The notes: generated by a model not told the origin, from the letters alone. A DNA stretch of 64,000 nucleotides from Gordonia sp. SL306 (GCF_026625785.1 NZ_CP113063.1:2170001-2234000); one strand, 5' to 3'; shown: positions 17,106 through 26,391, counted from the stretch's first letter. A program made the numbers and translations.

Positions 17106-17998
17106 GCGCGTACTCCTGTTGCGGTGTGCCAGCGGAGGGCCGATGCGGTGATCGCGCGCAGGAGCATATCGGTTGCCAGACCGCAGATCCCGAGGACGAT
17201 CATGGCGGCGAACACGCCCGGGTAGTCGAGGTAGTTGTAGCAGTTCCAGATGGTGTAGCCGAGGCCGGAACGTACGGCCAGCATCTCCGAGGTGACCGCC
17301 ATCATCCAGGCCAGGCCGAGTCCGATGCGCAGCCCGCCGACGATCCCGGGCAGCGCGGCGGGCAGGACCACCGCGAACGTGGTGCCGAGTCGGCCGCGGC
17401 CCATCATCCGAGCGGCACGCACCAGGTCGCGGGCAACTCCCGAGACCGCCACGGTGCTCGACGCCGCGATCGGGAAGACCGCACCCAGGAACACCAGGAA
17501 GTAGTTGGTGACCGCGCCGATGCCGAGAACGACGATGCACACCGGAATCCAGGTGGTGGGCGGAACCGGTCCGAGGATCCGCATGGTCGGGGTGAGAAGT
17601 TCATCGGCCCATCGGGATACGCCGATCAGCAGACCGAGGAGGACGCCGATCACCGCCGCCGACAGATAGCCGATCGCGACTCGCTCCAGTGTCGCAGCAA
17701 CGTCGCCGGGCAGCTTGCCGCTGTAGAACATGCCGCCCTGCGATCCGGTGGCCCAGTCGTTCAGCGTGGACAGCACCATCGACGGCGACGGGATGAGCGC
17801 CTTGGGAAAGATCTCCAGGCGTACCACCACATCCCATCCGGCCAGGATGAGGATCGGGACGATCGCCCCGACCGCTATCCGTCGAATCATCGTGGCGGCG
17901 TTACCGGTTCTGCTTCGGAGATCGCGGGGTTGCGGACCGAGAGCCGGGTCGGCGGTGGTCTGCGTCTGCGGCTCGGCCAGAACCATCGAGTCGCTCAT
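17102..17998 (-). CDS. ABC transporter permease (SsuC/TauC type)
   Basis: This 298-residue inner-membrane permease has about six helices after a 35-residue cytoplasmic leader. The coupling-helix EAA motif reads ARMMGRGRLGTTFAVVLPAALPGI and is followed by GLRIGLGLAWMMAVTSEM, which is diagnostic for the nitrate/sulfonate importer class. It pairs as a homodimer with two copies of the ATPase encoded next. The ATG at 17998 overlaps the stop of the binding-protein gene by four bases. Confidence 0.92.
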   Translation of the reverse strand: MSDSMVLAEPQTQTTADPALGPQPRDLRSRTGNAATMIRRIAVGAIVPILILAGWDVVVRLEIFPKALIPSPSMVLSTLNDWATGSQGGMFYSGKLPGDVAATLERVAIGYLSAAVIGVLLGLLIGVSRWADELLTPTMRILGPVPPTTWIPVCIVVLGIGAVTNYFLVFLGAVFPIAASSTVAVSGVARDLVRAARMMGRGRLGTTFAVVLPAALPGIVGGLRIGLGLAWMMAVTSEMLAVRSGLGYTIWNCYNYLDYPGVFAAMIVLGICGLATDMLLRAITASALRWHTATGVRA

Positions 17999-19038
17999 TG
18001 TGCGTCGCCCAGTTCCGTGGAGGGCTGGCCGGTTGCGGTGGCGAGCATCGAGTAGTCGATGTGCTCACGCAGTTGCGCGTCGGTCAGCGGCTTGGAGATC
18101 AGCTTCTGCGCGTACATGGCGTCGGCGATCGCCTTGATCTGGGTGAACGGCATGTCGACGCTCGGTGAGAGTTGCGTCATGGCCTCGTCGATCGCGGGCT
18201 GCGGCACGTTGGTGTACTTCTTGATCGCGCCGATCCAGTCTTGCTGCCCTTCCGGAGTTTTCAGGTACGGGACGAGTTCACTCATGCCCTGCGCGACCGC
18301 TTTGACCTTGTCGGGCTGCTTGGCGATGTAGTCCTTGCTGACCACCACCACGTTGGTCAGATCACCTGCGGCCTGGTCGTAGGGGAACGTGAAGTGCTCG
18401 GCGAACTTCTGGTCGATGATCTCCGCGGCGAACGGCTGGGCGGGGATCGCGGCGTCGACCGAGTCGTTCGAGAGCGCCTGTCCCATGCCCTCATAGGGCA
18501 CGTTGGTCATCTCCACGTCGTTGTTGGGGTCGATGCCCTTCATCGGGAGCTCCAGGCGCAATTCGATGTCCTGGACGGTGCCGAACTGTGATGCGATCTT
18601 CAGCGGCTGACCGTCGGCCTTGGCCTTCTTCGCCGCGGCGGTGAAGGCAGGCCAGTCGTTCGCGTTCAGTCCCAGCTTCGGGCTGACCACGAAGTCCGAG
18701 CCACCATTGACCTGCCCGCTGATCGCGACGATCGGCAGTCCCTTGGAGATGAGGCTGACGAGTGCGGTGTAGTCGATCTGTCCGACGTTGATCTGGCCCG
18801 ACGCGAGGCCGGTGCTGAGATCCGACAGCTTGGTGAAATTCTGGTAGGTGACGTCTTGTCCCGGCATCTTGTCGGGCAGCAGCGACATCGAGAGGCAGTG
18901 TGCGCATTGGGGCGAGGCCACCACGATGCTGTCACTCGAGGTGTCGCTGCCGCAGCCGGCGACAAGGGCGGTCGACGCGGCGACCGCGACGGCGGCCAGG
19001 GTGGTGGTCAGTCTCTTGGTGAATCGTGCACGGCGCAT
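17995..19038 (-). CDS. ABC transporter substrate-binding lipoprotein (NMT1/SsuA-like)
   Basis: This protein has 347 residues with a lipoprotein signal: a twin-arginine-free basic start, a hydrophobic core and the lipobox LVAGC with Cys29. The mature part follows the NMT1/ThiY/SsuA fold: an early strand SIVVASPQCAHCLSM, QINVGQIDYTALVSLISKGLPIVAI around residue 80-105, and YEGMGQALSNDSVDAAIPAQPFA near residue 180. Such proteins capture nitrate, sulfonates, pyrimidines or aromatic acids outside the membrane. It is the first gene of the seven-gene cluster B operon, and GGAGG precedes the ATG. The ligand is probably the ring amide or ureide that the downstream enzymes process, which is an inference. 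Confidence 0.9.
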   Translation of the reverse strand: MRRARFTKRLTTTLAAVAVAASTALVAGCGSDTSSDSIVVASPQCAHCLSMSLLPDKMPGQDVTYQNFTKLSDLSTGLASGQINVGQIDYTALVSLISKGLPIVAISGQVNGGSDFVVSPKLGLNANDWPAFTAAAKKAKADGQPLKIASQFGTVQDIELRLELPMKGIDPNNDVEMTNVPYEGMGQALSNDSVDAAIPAQPFAAEIIDQKFAEHFTFPYDQAAGDLTNVVVVSKDYIAKQPDKVKAVAQGMSELVPYLKTPEGQQDWIGAIKKYTNVPQPAIDEAMTQLSPSVDMPFTQIKAIADAMYAQKLISKPLTDAQLREHIDYSMLATATGQPSTELGDAQ

Positions 19039-19144
19039 GGCTGCGCTCCTCCATCTCGCTGATGACGTGGGTACGGCCTGAGGCCGACGTCATTGACGGT
19101 AGGAAGGCGCAGTTGCCCGACCGTAACGCGGGAATCAAAGATGA

Positions 19145-19966
19145 TTACGCAAGTGGTCTTACCAATCTGCCTGTCGAGGTCGCGGCGTCCTCGTCAATGA
19201 CCGGGCTGGTCGCCGCGCGTCGCCGACGCACCCGGGCGATGGTCGCACCGTCTCCGCCGAACAGGTCGCCGCCGATCCGGGACAGGTGATCGGTCATGGC
19301 GTCGGCCGCACCATCTTCGTCGCCGAGCGCGATCGCCTCGAGGATCTGCCGGTGCTCGTCGGCCTGCACGTCGGACTGGTTGGTGGTGGCGCTCGACCCG
19401 TTGAGCAGCGCCCACATCGGGTGCGACGCCACGTCGACCAGTTGTCTCGTCATCCCGGCGATCACCGAATTGCCGCAGTAGCCGGCCAGTTCCGAGTGGA
19501 ATGCCTGGCTGAGCTGGAAGTAGCTGCCGAATCGCCGTTCCCGCACCGGCTCGGCATCGCCGAGGTCGGACGCGTCGATCAGGGCATTGAGCCGCCGGAT
19601 CTCGTCGAGATCCAGCCGTCCGGCGCACATCCGCGCCATGGTGGGTTCCAGGTGCAGTCGCGCCTCGAGAAGATCCTGCGGCGTGGCGTCGAGCAGTCCG
19701 AGCGCGGGATTCTGCAGGTGATGGCCGCGCTCGGTGATGTAACAGCCTGAGCCACGTCGGATCTCGACCACACCGAACAACTCCAACGCCAGCAGGGCGT
19801 CCCGCACCGTCGGGCGCGACGTGCCGCATTCGACGGCCAGGTCACGTTCATTGGGCAGCCGGTCCCCCGGGCTCAGCCGGCCCGCACTGATGGATGTGAG
19901 CACCTGGTTGACCACCTGCATGTACTTGCGGCCAACCCCGGGGACCTGTGGGATGAGTTCGGACAC
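19145..19966 (-). CDS. FadR-type GntR regulator of cluster B
   Basis: A 273-residue regulator is proposed from the GTG at 19964-19966; an open frame runs up to 20062 but would place the likely operator at 19982 inside the gene. The winged helix reads RLPNERDLAVECGTSRPTVR and is followed by ELFGVVEIRRGSGCYI. The C-terminal FCD domain has LEARLHLEPTMARMCAG, SQAFHSELAGYCGN and DEHRQILEAIALGDEDGA. The gene lies directly upstream of the ABC binding-protein gene on the same strand, with 106 bases between. TGGTC-n-GACCA type sites lie at its own promoter and before the importer operon. The start is uncertain because no clear ribosome site is visible; a leaderless message is possible. Confidence 0.85.
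   Translation of the reverse strand: MSELIPQVPGVGRKYMQVVNQVLTSISAGRLSPGDRLPNERDLAVECGTSRPTVRDALLALELFGVVEIRRGSGCYITERGHHLQNPALGLLDATPQDLLEARLHLEPTMARMCAGRLDLDEIRRLNALIDASDLGDAEPVRERRFGSYFQLSQAFHSELAGYCGNSVIAGMTRQLVDVASHPMWALLNGSSATTNQSDVQADEHRQILEAIALGDEDGAADAMTDHLSRIGGDLFGGDGATIARVRRRRAATSPVIDEDAATSTGRLVRPLA
19154..19164. promoter_or_regulatory. FadR-like operator upstream of the cluster B operon
   Basis: TGGTCTTACCA matches the TGGTCnnACCA logic of FadR-type regulators. It lies in the 3' end of the regulator gene, 116 bases before the binding-protein start, and resembles the site at 19982-19992. Confidence 0.5.
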
Positions 19967-19981
19967 GAAGGTCAGGATAGT

Positions 19982-19992
19982 TGGTCTGACCA
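19982..19992. promoter_or_regulatory. FadR-like operator at the regulator promoter
   Basis: TGGTCTGACCA is a perfect 5-1-5 dyad just before the proposed GTG start of the GntR gene. Its match to the well-known FadR site type suggests autoregulation. Confidence 0.6.
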
Positions 19993-20122
19993 GTTCGCAT
20001 CGTTTGAGTATTCCGACGGCGTATCCGCTATTCAAGGTCTGCCCATTCCCGCCCGGACACATTCAGCAGCACCCGTGAATACACGGTTGCGCAAACCGAA
20101 AATGCCCGATAATCTGAATCTA

Positions 20123-20138
20123 TCGAACATACGTTCGA
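20123..20138. promoter_or_regulatory. LexA binding site (SOS box)
   Basis: TCGAACATACGTTCGA is a perfect match to the actinobacterial SOS box TCGAAC-N4-GTTCGA. It ends 26 bases before the GTG of the 13E12/HNH gene and so would make that gene DNA-damage inducible. Confidence 0.88.
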
Positions 20139-20164
20139 GTCCGGGCATCAGGGGGTGCAGCGCG

Positions 20165-21715
20165 GTGAACACCACAGATTCGCAGACCGAGATCGTTGCG
20201 CTGTACGCCGAGTTGCACAGCGTTCTCGACCGAATCAGCGTTGCGTCTTCCACACCCGCCTCCGATCTGGAAGTCATTGAAGCCGCCGAGTCTCATGAAC
20301 GCGCCGTGAAGCGGATGAGCTGGATCGGACACCGCCGAGTACTCGACGTGTCCGACCGGGCAGCGCACATCAAGGCCGGGTACCGATCGCTGTATGCATT
20401 CATGGCGGCCCGGTTGCGGATCACGAACCCAACTCGGCGCCGGCGGCACATGGAAGCTGTCGCACAGATGTACTCGATGCAGGGCGAATTGCTCCCTCCT
20501 GCGTGCCCGGCCACTGCCGCTGCGCTGGCAGAGGGAGCCGTCGGCCCCGACCACGTCGAGGAGATCCTGAAAACGCTGCGCCACATCCCATCGTCGGTCT
20601 CCACCGAAGACAAGGTCGCCGCCGAGTCCCAGCTGGCGCAGCACGCCCGCGAGTTCGATCCGGCAACCGTTGCTCGACTCGGTGCACAGGTGATCGCTCA
20701 TCTGGACCCCGACGGAAGTCTCACCGACGACCGCGATCGGGCGCGTCGGCGCAGCTTGAGTCTTGGCAAACAAGACCCGCAATCGATGAGCACCCTGAGT
20801 GGCACACTCGACCCGATCACCCGAGCGATGTTCGACACTCTTCTCGATGCGTGGGCCGCACCGGGTATGAACAATCCCGATGACGAGAGTTCACCGCGCG
20901 GCGGCAAGGTCGATGCTGACTCGAAGATCCTCAAAGAGGCTGCGCGACAGGATATGCGCTCGCAGTCCAAACGGAACCACGACGCGCTCACCGCTCTGCT
21001 GAAAGCGGCGCTCGGTGGTGGCGTGCTAGGAAAGAGCCACCGCGGATTGCCGCCGCATCTGATCGTCAAGATCACCGAATCCGAGCTGCGCGAGCGCGCC
21101 GGACTCGGCGAAACTGCCGGTGGTGCACATCTTCCCATCAAAGATGTCATCGAGCTGGCGGCCGAGGCACAACATCATCTGGCAGTGTTCGCCGATCACA
21201 GCCCTGAGATTCTCTACCTCGGCGAAGCTCAGCGGCTCGCCAACCAGTCGCAGCGATTCGCGCTGTTCGCCCGTGACGGCGCCGGATGCACCTGCCCTGA
21301 CTGCACACAGCCGTTCACCCGCCTGGAAATCCACCACGCCGAACGGGACTGGGCCGACGGAGGCTGGACAGACGTCTCGGACCTCGCCGGGGCGTGCCCG
21401 AAACACAACCGGATGGTCGGCCCAAAGGTCGGACAGTGGACGACCCACATCATCCGGGAAGGCCCCGACACCGGTCGGCCGGCGTGGACTCTCAACAGCG
21501 ACGGCACTGGACCCCCGAACTCGCCGAGGGTCAACCGCATCCACCACGTCGGCGAGAACCTCGACCGACTACTCCGCGGTGTGTCACCGCCCCCGACCAT
21601 CGACTCACGGCGCGAGGACATGTCGCGCGAGGAACGACGCCGCGTGCAGAACGCGGTTTCCATGGGATGGCTGGTACGTGCCGTCCGGTGGGAGGATCTC
21701 GGCCTGGCCGGATGA
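20165..21715 (+). CDS. 13E12 repeat family protein: DUF222 with C-terminal HNH endonuclease
   Basis: A 516-residue protein is called from the GTG at 20165, which has a G-rich ribosome site (GGGGG) upstream; the open frame extends 30 codons further, but that extension would contain the SOS box. The N-terminal 300 residues are DUF222-type helical sequence, with VLDRISVAS, RRRHMEAVAQM and LAEGAVGPDHVEEIL. The C terminus holds an HNH nuclease with zinc-type CTCPDC, LEIHHAERDWADGG and CPKHNRMV. The family is abundant in mycobacteria and relatives, often in phage-like or mobile contexts, and some members are known to be LexA-controlled. All expected HNH residues are present, so nuclease activity is possible. 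Confidence 0.9.
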   Translation: MNTTDSQTEIVALYAELHSVLDRISVASSTPASDLEVIEAAESHERAVKRMSWIGHRRVLDVSDRAAHIKAGYRSLYAFMAARLRITNPTRRRRHMEAVAQMYSMQGELLPPACPATAAALAEGAVGPDHVEEILKTLRHIPSSVSTEDKVAAESQLAQHAREFDPATVARLGAQVIAHLDPDGSLTDDRDRARRRSLSLGKQDPQSMSTLSGTLDPITRAMFDTLLDAWAAPGMNNPDDESSPRGGKVDADSKILKEAARQDMRSQSKRNHDALTALLKAALGGGVLGKSHRGLPPHLIVKITESELRERAGLGETAGGAHLPIKDVIELAAEAQHHLAVFADHSPEILYLGEAQRLANQSQRFALFARDGAGCTCPDCTQPFTRLEIHHAERDWADGGWTDVSDLAGACPKHNRMVGPKVGQWTTHIIREGPDTGRPAWTLNSDGTGPPNSPRVNRIHHVGENLDRLLRGVSPPPTIDSRREDMSREERRRVQNAVSMGWLVRAVRWEDLGLAG

Positions 21716-21767
21716 TGTTCGTGGCCGCGTCGACCTGGGAACATCCGCAAACGCTACGCTCTCAGGC

Positions 21768-22289
21768 ATGAATTCTGGGATGACGGGGCGTCCATCGCAA
21801 GCTGGGTCGATGGCTTCCGGGTCGCATCGCGAGCTTCCGGTCCCACTGGTCGGCGCGATCTGTCTGATGTACTTCGGCGCCGTCGTCCAGATCGCGGGTT
21901 TGGTCGCTGCCCTCACCGCCATGAACACGGCGGCACTGAAGGTTCGCACCCAGCATGCGCAGGGTTCGGGACTCGCCGACGCAGACCTGGAAGGTTCGGT
22001 CGATACGGGCCTCGGCGCGGGCGTCGCTGTCGCCATCGTCGTCAGCGCGATCGCTGTCGGGCTGTGGATCTGGATGGCCCGCGCCAACGCTCGCGGGCAG
22101 ACCTGGGCCCGGAGCACTGCGACCACGCTCGCTGTCCTCGGCACGGTGTTCGGCCTCTTCTCGGCGGTCCGCGCCGACACTGATTTCACGATGATCACCA
22201 ACTTCGTGATGTGCGTTCTCGCAGTGGGCATCATCGTGTTGTTGCATCGTCCGGACTCACGCGAGTACTACGAAGCGATGTCGCGGTAG
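21768..22289 (+). CDS. Small polytopic membrane protein, unknown function
   Basis: The protein has 173 residues from the ATG at 21768. After 25 polar residues come about four membrane helices, for example LVGAICLMYFGAVVQIAGLV, VAVAIVVSAIAVGLWIWMA, TLAVLGTVFGLFSAV and FVMCVLAVGIIVLL. A polar loop of about 30 residues separates helices 1 and 2. This layout is common for uncharacterised actinobacterial membrane proteins that have a neutral, Ala-rich N terminus. No catalytic motif is seen. It stands alone between the 13E12 gene and the ABC remnants, and it gives no hint of pathway. Confidence 0.7.
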   Translation: MNSGMTGRPSQAGSMASGSHRELPVPLVGAICLMYFGAVVQIAGLVAALTAMNTAALKVRTQHAQGSGLADADLEGSVDTGLGAGVAVAIVVSAIAVGLWIWMARANARGQTWARSTATTLAVLGTVFGLFSAVRADTDFTMITNFVMCVLAVGIIVLLHRPDSREYYEAMSR

Positions 22290-22316
22290 GACACCGGACT
22301 GCGCCGGTGAGCGGGC

Positions 22317-22514
22317 ATGTTCGCCACGCATTCCGTCGCCGAAGCGGTCTTCCTCTCCACGCGTGTGGTGGTCATGGCGCCGCGACCGGGACGGATTCTC
22401 GACGTAGTCGACATCCCGTTCGACTATCCACGTTCCCGTGGCCTGCGTTTCGGACCGGAGTTCAACGAGATCTGCGCACATATCGACAATCAACTACGGG
22501 AGGTCGTGCTGTGA
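22317..22514 (+). pseudogene. C-terminal remnant of an ABC transporter ATPase
   Basis: About 65 codons remain. They begin at the switch-His block FATHSVAEAVFLSTRVVVMAPRPGRI and run to a natural C terminus that overlaps the next gene (GTGA). Walker A, signature and Walker B are missing, so the ATPase cannot work. The remaining part is of the nitrate/sulfonate/taurine class. The 5' end was probably lost in a deletion that joined it to the membrane-protein gene upstream. Confidence 0.75.
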
Positions 22515-23415
22515 CCCGTGCATCGGAGGTCGTCACCGTGCGAGCAACCGGGACCGCGGAGATCGAGGTCGCCGACGTCGAGGAGGGATCGCCCACCGCC
22601 GCGCGGTCGCACAGCAGCGCCAGTAGCGGCTCGACGGGACTGGACTTGCGGTGCTCGGACGTGTCCTCGGTCCGGCAGCGGTATTCGTCGCGGTGCTGGG
22701 TCTGTGGTCGCTGGTGAGTTACGTGATCCTGCCCGAGCAACGGAGGTTTCTGGTGCCGCCGCCGGGCGATGTGTTCGCCGCTGCGCTCACCGGACCGGAA
22801 GCAGCGCACATGTGGTCGGCGCTGGGACGCACGACCGTCGTCGCGCTCGTCGGCCTGGCGATCGCCTTCGTGGTTGGTGTCGGGTGGGCTGTCGTGATGT
22901 CGCAGGCACGCTGGATCGAGAACTCGCTGTTCCCCTATGCGGTGGTGCTGCAGTGTATTCCGATCCTCGCCGTGGTGCCGGTGGTCGGATTCTGGTTCGG
23001 CTTCGGGTTCGTGTCCCGGGTGTTGGTGTGCGTGCTCATCGCCCTGTTCCCCATCGTATCCAACACTCTGTTCGGATTGCGCTCTGTCGACGTGGGTCAC
23101 CGCGACCTGTTCGCGTTGCACTGCACGAGCAGGTGGGTTCGCCTGCGCAAGTTGGAGATTCCGTCGGCGCTGCCGGGGCTCTTCGCCGGGCTACGCATCT
23201 CGGCCGGGCTGTCGGTGGTCGGAGCGGTGGTCGGCGACTTCTTCTACAAACAGAACTCGCCGGGCATCGGCATCCTGATGGACACCTACCGTGCTCGACG
23301 CGAGTCGGCGGAGTTGTTCGCGGCCGCCAGCCTCGCGTCCCTGCTCGGCGTGTCGGTCTTCGTGGTGTTCGGGTGGATCGGACAGCGGGTGGTGGGACGC
23401 TGGTCTCGCGCGTGA
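22511..23415 (+). pseudogene. ABC permease, probably frameshifted near the N terminus
   Basis: From 22651 (a GTG) an open frame of 254 residues encodes a complete membrane part of an SsuC/TauC-type permease, with FALHCTSRWVRLRKLEIPSALPGLFAGLRISAGLSV as the EAA-like block (written here in two overlapping reads: LRKLEIPSALPGLFAG and LRISAGLSVVGAVVGD). However, the natural start is the GTG at 22511 that overlaps the ATPase stop, and that frame encodes a plausible polar leader which ends out of phase with the membrane part. One shift around 22640 would join them. Either it is now a pseudogene or translation begins at 22651. Its ATPase is broken, so the importer is not functional as encoded here. 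Confidence 0.6.
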
Positions 23416-23449
23416 GGTGTTTCTCCACGGCGCTGGTCGACTCATATCC

Positions 23450-23555
23450 TCACACGAACACCGGAACCGTCGTATGCAGTGGCGCTCCTGCGTAGCGGTC
23501 CACGACCTTGTTCAGCTCGAACTGCACGTATTGCAGGTTGGCGCCGACCACCTGT
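23450..23555 (-). pseudogene. Short C-terminal coding fragment, family unknown
   Basis: Reading leftwards from 23555, the frame gives QVVGANLQYVQFELNKV and then VDRYAGAPLHTTVPVFV before a stop. The strict GC3 pattern suggests the end of a former gene. No start or upstream body was found. The rest of 23416-23993 holds no convincing gene; a second coding-like scrap (RDIAARIGKTA, minus strand near 23830-23900) resembles part of a winged-helix regulator. Confidence 0.35.
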
Positions 23556-23993
23556 GACCGGAGGTGACGGACCTATGACGGGCGCCGTGTCACACGCGCG
23601 GTGCTTACGCTGGTCATACGCTCATCGGCGGCGCGCGCTAAGGGTTGACCTCGATCTGGGCTAACACAGTCGTTAGGATGCGCGGTCGCCTCCGCGACGC
23701 TGATGACCCCGGAAAGATACGGTAACAGGCGCTGCGAGGCGCGGCGTCCGAAGATTGCGGTGGATACGGCGCCATCCGGCAGCGCCCTATCCACGCCGGT
23801 TTTAGCGGCATTCAGCGCTGCCCCTCACCCACCCACGGCGACGCGCAAGCTGTCTTGCCGATTCGAGCCGCAATGTCCCGGAACATGTAATCCGGACTCT
23901 TGCGATGACGGCAGCGGACGACAGTTCCGTGCCGAGACTTAGTCGGGATCGAGGAAGAAACGTACGTGATTGACCGACTAGGTTCTATTCGGC

Positions 23994-24410
23994 CTACAGG
24001 TCGCAGTCGACATGGGTCCACTCGTTGACGTAGAACCACTGCCGAACTTTTCCGTCCCAGATCACTCCGCGATAGACACGGTGGGAGTAGTCGGGCCAAA
24101 ACTGAATGTCGTACTTTGTCGTGCTCGATAGCTGCCATCCCGCGTTGTTGGACGCCTTGATGTACTTTGTGCGGCACCAGACGCTGTCCTTGGGAGTGAG
24201 TGGTGGACGGGGCCCCCCGTAGTTGAAGCGTGGGACGCTGAGCCTTGGAACCTTCGGCCAGCCGCAGCCCCAATTCAGGCTCCCGTCAGGCTTGTACGCG
24301 CTGCATGCCGCCTGAGCGTCAGGGGTTCCCGAATGGGGAGCGATCGCACCGACTACGGAAACAGCGGCTGCAAGAGTGAGAGAAAGGGCGCCACGGTTGA
24401 TCCTTCCCAT
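23994..24410 (-). CDS. Small secreted protein, function unknown
   Basis: This 138-residue protein has a Sec signal peptide: basic MGRINR, a hydrophobic core SLTLAAAVSVVGAIA and a likely cut after AQA at residues 32-34. The mature part of about 105 residues is rich in aromatic residues and has four cysteines (CSAY, WGCGW, VWCRTKY, HVDCDL), which could form two disulfides. The ATG has a strong AAGGAG site six bases upstream. The gene lies in a lower-GC stretch, which suggests acquisition. I recognise no family. Confidence 0.72.
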   Translation of the reverse strand: MGRINRGALSLTLAAAVSVVGAIAPHSGTPDAQAACSAYKPDGSLNWGCGWPKVPRLSVPRFNYGGPRPPLTPKDSVWCRTKYIKASNNAGWQLSSTTKYDIQFWPDYSHRVYRGVIWDGKVRQWFYVNEWTHVDCDL

Positions 24411-25003
24411 GTCATCTCCTTCTTATTGCTAATGTTCGTCGTCTCCATGCGCCTCCGGCATGGACCTCGTCGTCGCAGTTTCAGGTCGGTTGCTGATGAT
24501 GGGATACGACGTAGACGACGACGCGAAATCTGTTCCAGAGCCTTCAGATTGGTCGTACGAGAAGACTGCACTGATAATCGCTCCCATCCGCATGATCACT
24601 GCGAACGCTACACCAGACCTGGAATATTGAGCACTGAATCCGCAGCACGGAATATAATTAGCGTCGCGAACCATCGTGTGCTGCAACGGTATTGCCCGCC
24701 ACGTCAGCGATGCTCAAGATGCTATTGGTGCTTGTGTGTTTGCGTGCCGGCTTCATTCGTTCGATTGAATCCGTTGCGTGTACGCTTCACCGGCTCGGCA
24801 TCTTCTTTCGGCTCAACCGGAAGCCGTGATGCGTTGCAGCACAGCGCTTCATTGTTCAAACGTCACAGGGGTGGAACTCTCAAACAGCGGCGGATCGAAA
24901 CAAGAGCCGCAGAGAGCTTTGTGCGTTGCGGGCACGGCGCTGCAGCTTCGCGCTTACCGTAGCCCATAGATCGGTCAACTATTGAATAGATCCGAGGTTT
25001 GTA
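24411..25003. other. 593-base low-GC gap without a supported gene
   Basis: Open frames of up to 85 codons exist on both strands but have no coding bias, no ribosome site and no recognisable product. The composition is clearly lower in GC than the rest of the window. It holds the divergent promoters of the two secreted-protein genes. Confidence 0.5.
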
Positions 25004-25504
25004 ATGAAGAATCCTGTTCGATCATTCTTGCTGGTCTTGTTGGGCGCGGGGTTGGTGTCAAGTCTGTTCGTTGGCGTCTCCGAAGCCAGTCCGATCGGCG
25101 CCAACGGGCGCCCGCCTGGCAATGCGTCGTCACCAAATGTCGCGCAGTGCAAGTACAAGCCAGCCTGGTCTGCTCTACAAGTATCAATCGGTGGCCCTAC
25201 CGTGCGAACTAGCCGCGTTGTGAGAGTGCGATACACGCTGCTCGCGCAGAATGCCGTAAACCGCAGAGGAGTGGCCGCGGTTTCGTCACCATTCGTGACG
25301 GTGCGTCCCGGCCGGCCCTACACTTTCGCTCCGGGCAACATCCAGGTGCATTGGAGGCAGAATGTGCGCCTGTATACCCTTGTCGAGTTCGCGACCGGCG
25401 CACGAAGGATGCCAGCGATCGCGTTCGTTGCTGATCGCTACCAGTATTTCAACGGGCAGAACGTCGGTCCGTTCGGCCCCTTCCGCAGTTGCTATCGACC
25501 GTGA
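25004..25504 (+). CDS. Small secreted protein, function unknown
   Basis: The protein has 166 residues with a Sec signal: MKNPVR, then SFLLVLLGAGLVSSLFVGV, and a cut near SEA-SPIG. The mature domain is basic and rich in beta-strand-type repeats of Val, Arg and Tyr (VRTSRVVRVRYTLL, RPYTFAPGNIQVHW). It has two cysteines, at VAQCKYK and FRSCYRP, which probably bridge the two ends. It is divergent from the other small secreted protein at 23994-24410 and shares its low-GC setting. Only a weak GAGG precedes the ATG. I recognise no family. Confidence 0.65.
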   Translation: MKNPVRSFLLVLLGAGLVSSLFVGVSEASPIGANGRPPGNASSPNVAQCKYKPAWSALQVSIGGPTVRTSRVVRVRYTLLAQNAVNRRGVAAVSSPFVTVRPGRPYTFAPGNIQVHWRQNVRLYTLVEFATGARRMPAIAFVADRYQYFNGQNVGPFGPFRSCYRP

Positions 25505-25512
25505 ATGAATGA

Positions 25513-26391
25513 AAGGGACTGCCCCCGGTTTGGTTGACATCTGATCTGTGAGGACCACTCCTCACGATGGGAGGATGTCCACATGCCGAAGCCTTTCCCC
25601 GAGGAGTTCCGCCGCGACGTCATCGCCGTCGCCCGCAAGGGCGAGGCCTCACGGCGTCAGATCGCCAAGGACTTCGGAATCTCCGAAGGGCGCCTGCACC
25701 CCGCTGGCTGAAGATCGCTGACCGCGAGGTCATGCGTCGTGCCGTCGCCTATCTGTCCCGGGACGTCAACCCACAAATGATGTACCCGCTGGTCCTCGAC
25801 CTCGCTGCTGACCGAGTGCCCGTCACGGTGACCTGCCGGGTTCTCGGATTCTCCACCCAAGTGTTCTACAAGTGGAAAAAGGACCCAGTTTCACCACGAG
25901 ATTGGGACGCCGCACACCTCATCAATGCCGCGCGCGAGATCCACACCGACGATCTCGCCTTCGGCTACCGCTTCATCGCCGTCGAACAACCCCGGCCGGG
26001 GAATCGCCGCCGGCGAGAATCGCGTCGCCAGGCCGTGCTCACAGGAGCGAATCTGGTCGGTGTTCGCGAAGAAGAAGGGCCTGAACACAAAAGGGAGGCC
26101 CGCACCGACGAGGGCAAGCTCTACCTCTGCGCGATCAAGGACCTGTACTCGACCAGAATCGTCGACTACTCGATCGACTCCCGGATTGAAGGCCTCGCCG
26201 GCCGTGTCCGCCGTGCGGAACGCAGTCGAGCACAGAACCCCGTCCGGGGCCATTGTTCACTCGGACCGCAGGAGTCAATTCCGATCTCGGAGATTCGTTC
26301 ATAAGCTGTGCTGCAATGGATTACAGGGTTTCATGGGTCGGGTCGGAGCGTGTGGCGACAATGCCCGTCATGGAGCGTTCTTAGGCCCTCA
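25513..26391 (+). mobile_element. Degenerate IS3-family insertion sequence
   Basis: OrfA begins intact at 25583 (MPKPFPEEFRRDVIAVARKG), with its helix-turn-helix RQIAKDFGISEGRL, but loses frame after about 45 codons. OrfB pieces follow in different frames: GFSTQVFYKWKKDPVSPRDW, then ENRVARPCSQERIWSVFAKK, TDEGKLYLCAIKDLYSTRIV, GAIVHSDRRSQFRSRRFVHK and MGRVGACGDNA. The DDE-type Asp in VHSDR is present, but several frameshifts and at least one internal deletion (before TDEGKL) remove function. The left end is probably near 25513, where GACTGCCCCCGGTTTGGTTGAC starts; the right end is lost, so no target duplication could be identified. Confidence 0.8.

Noticed and set aside
22651..23415. Working ABC importer
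   Set aside because: The permease has lost phase with its natural start, the ATPase is cut down to its last 65 residues, and no binding protein is adjacent.
24411..25003. Small genes in the low-GC gap, for example the 85-codon minus-strand frame at 24429-24686
   Set aside because: No coding bias, no ribosome site and no recognisable product.
25583..26391. Functional IS3 transposase
   Set aside because: OrfA and OrfB break into several frames and part of OrfB is deleted; no intact right end was seen.
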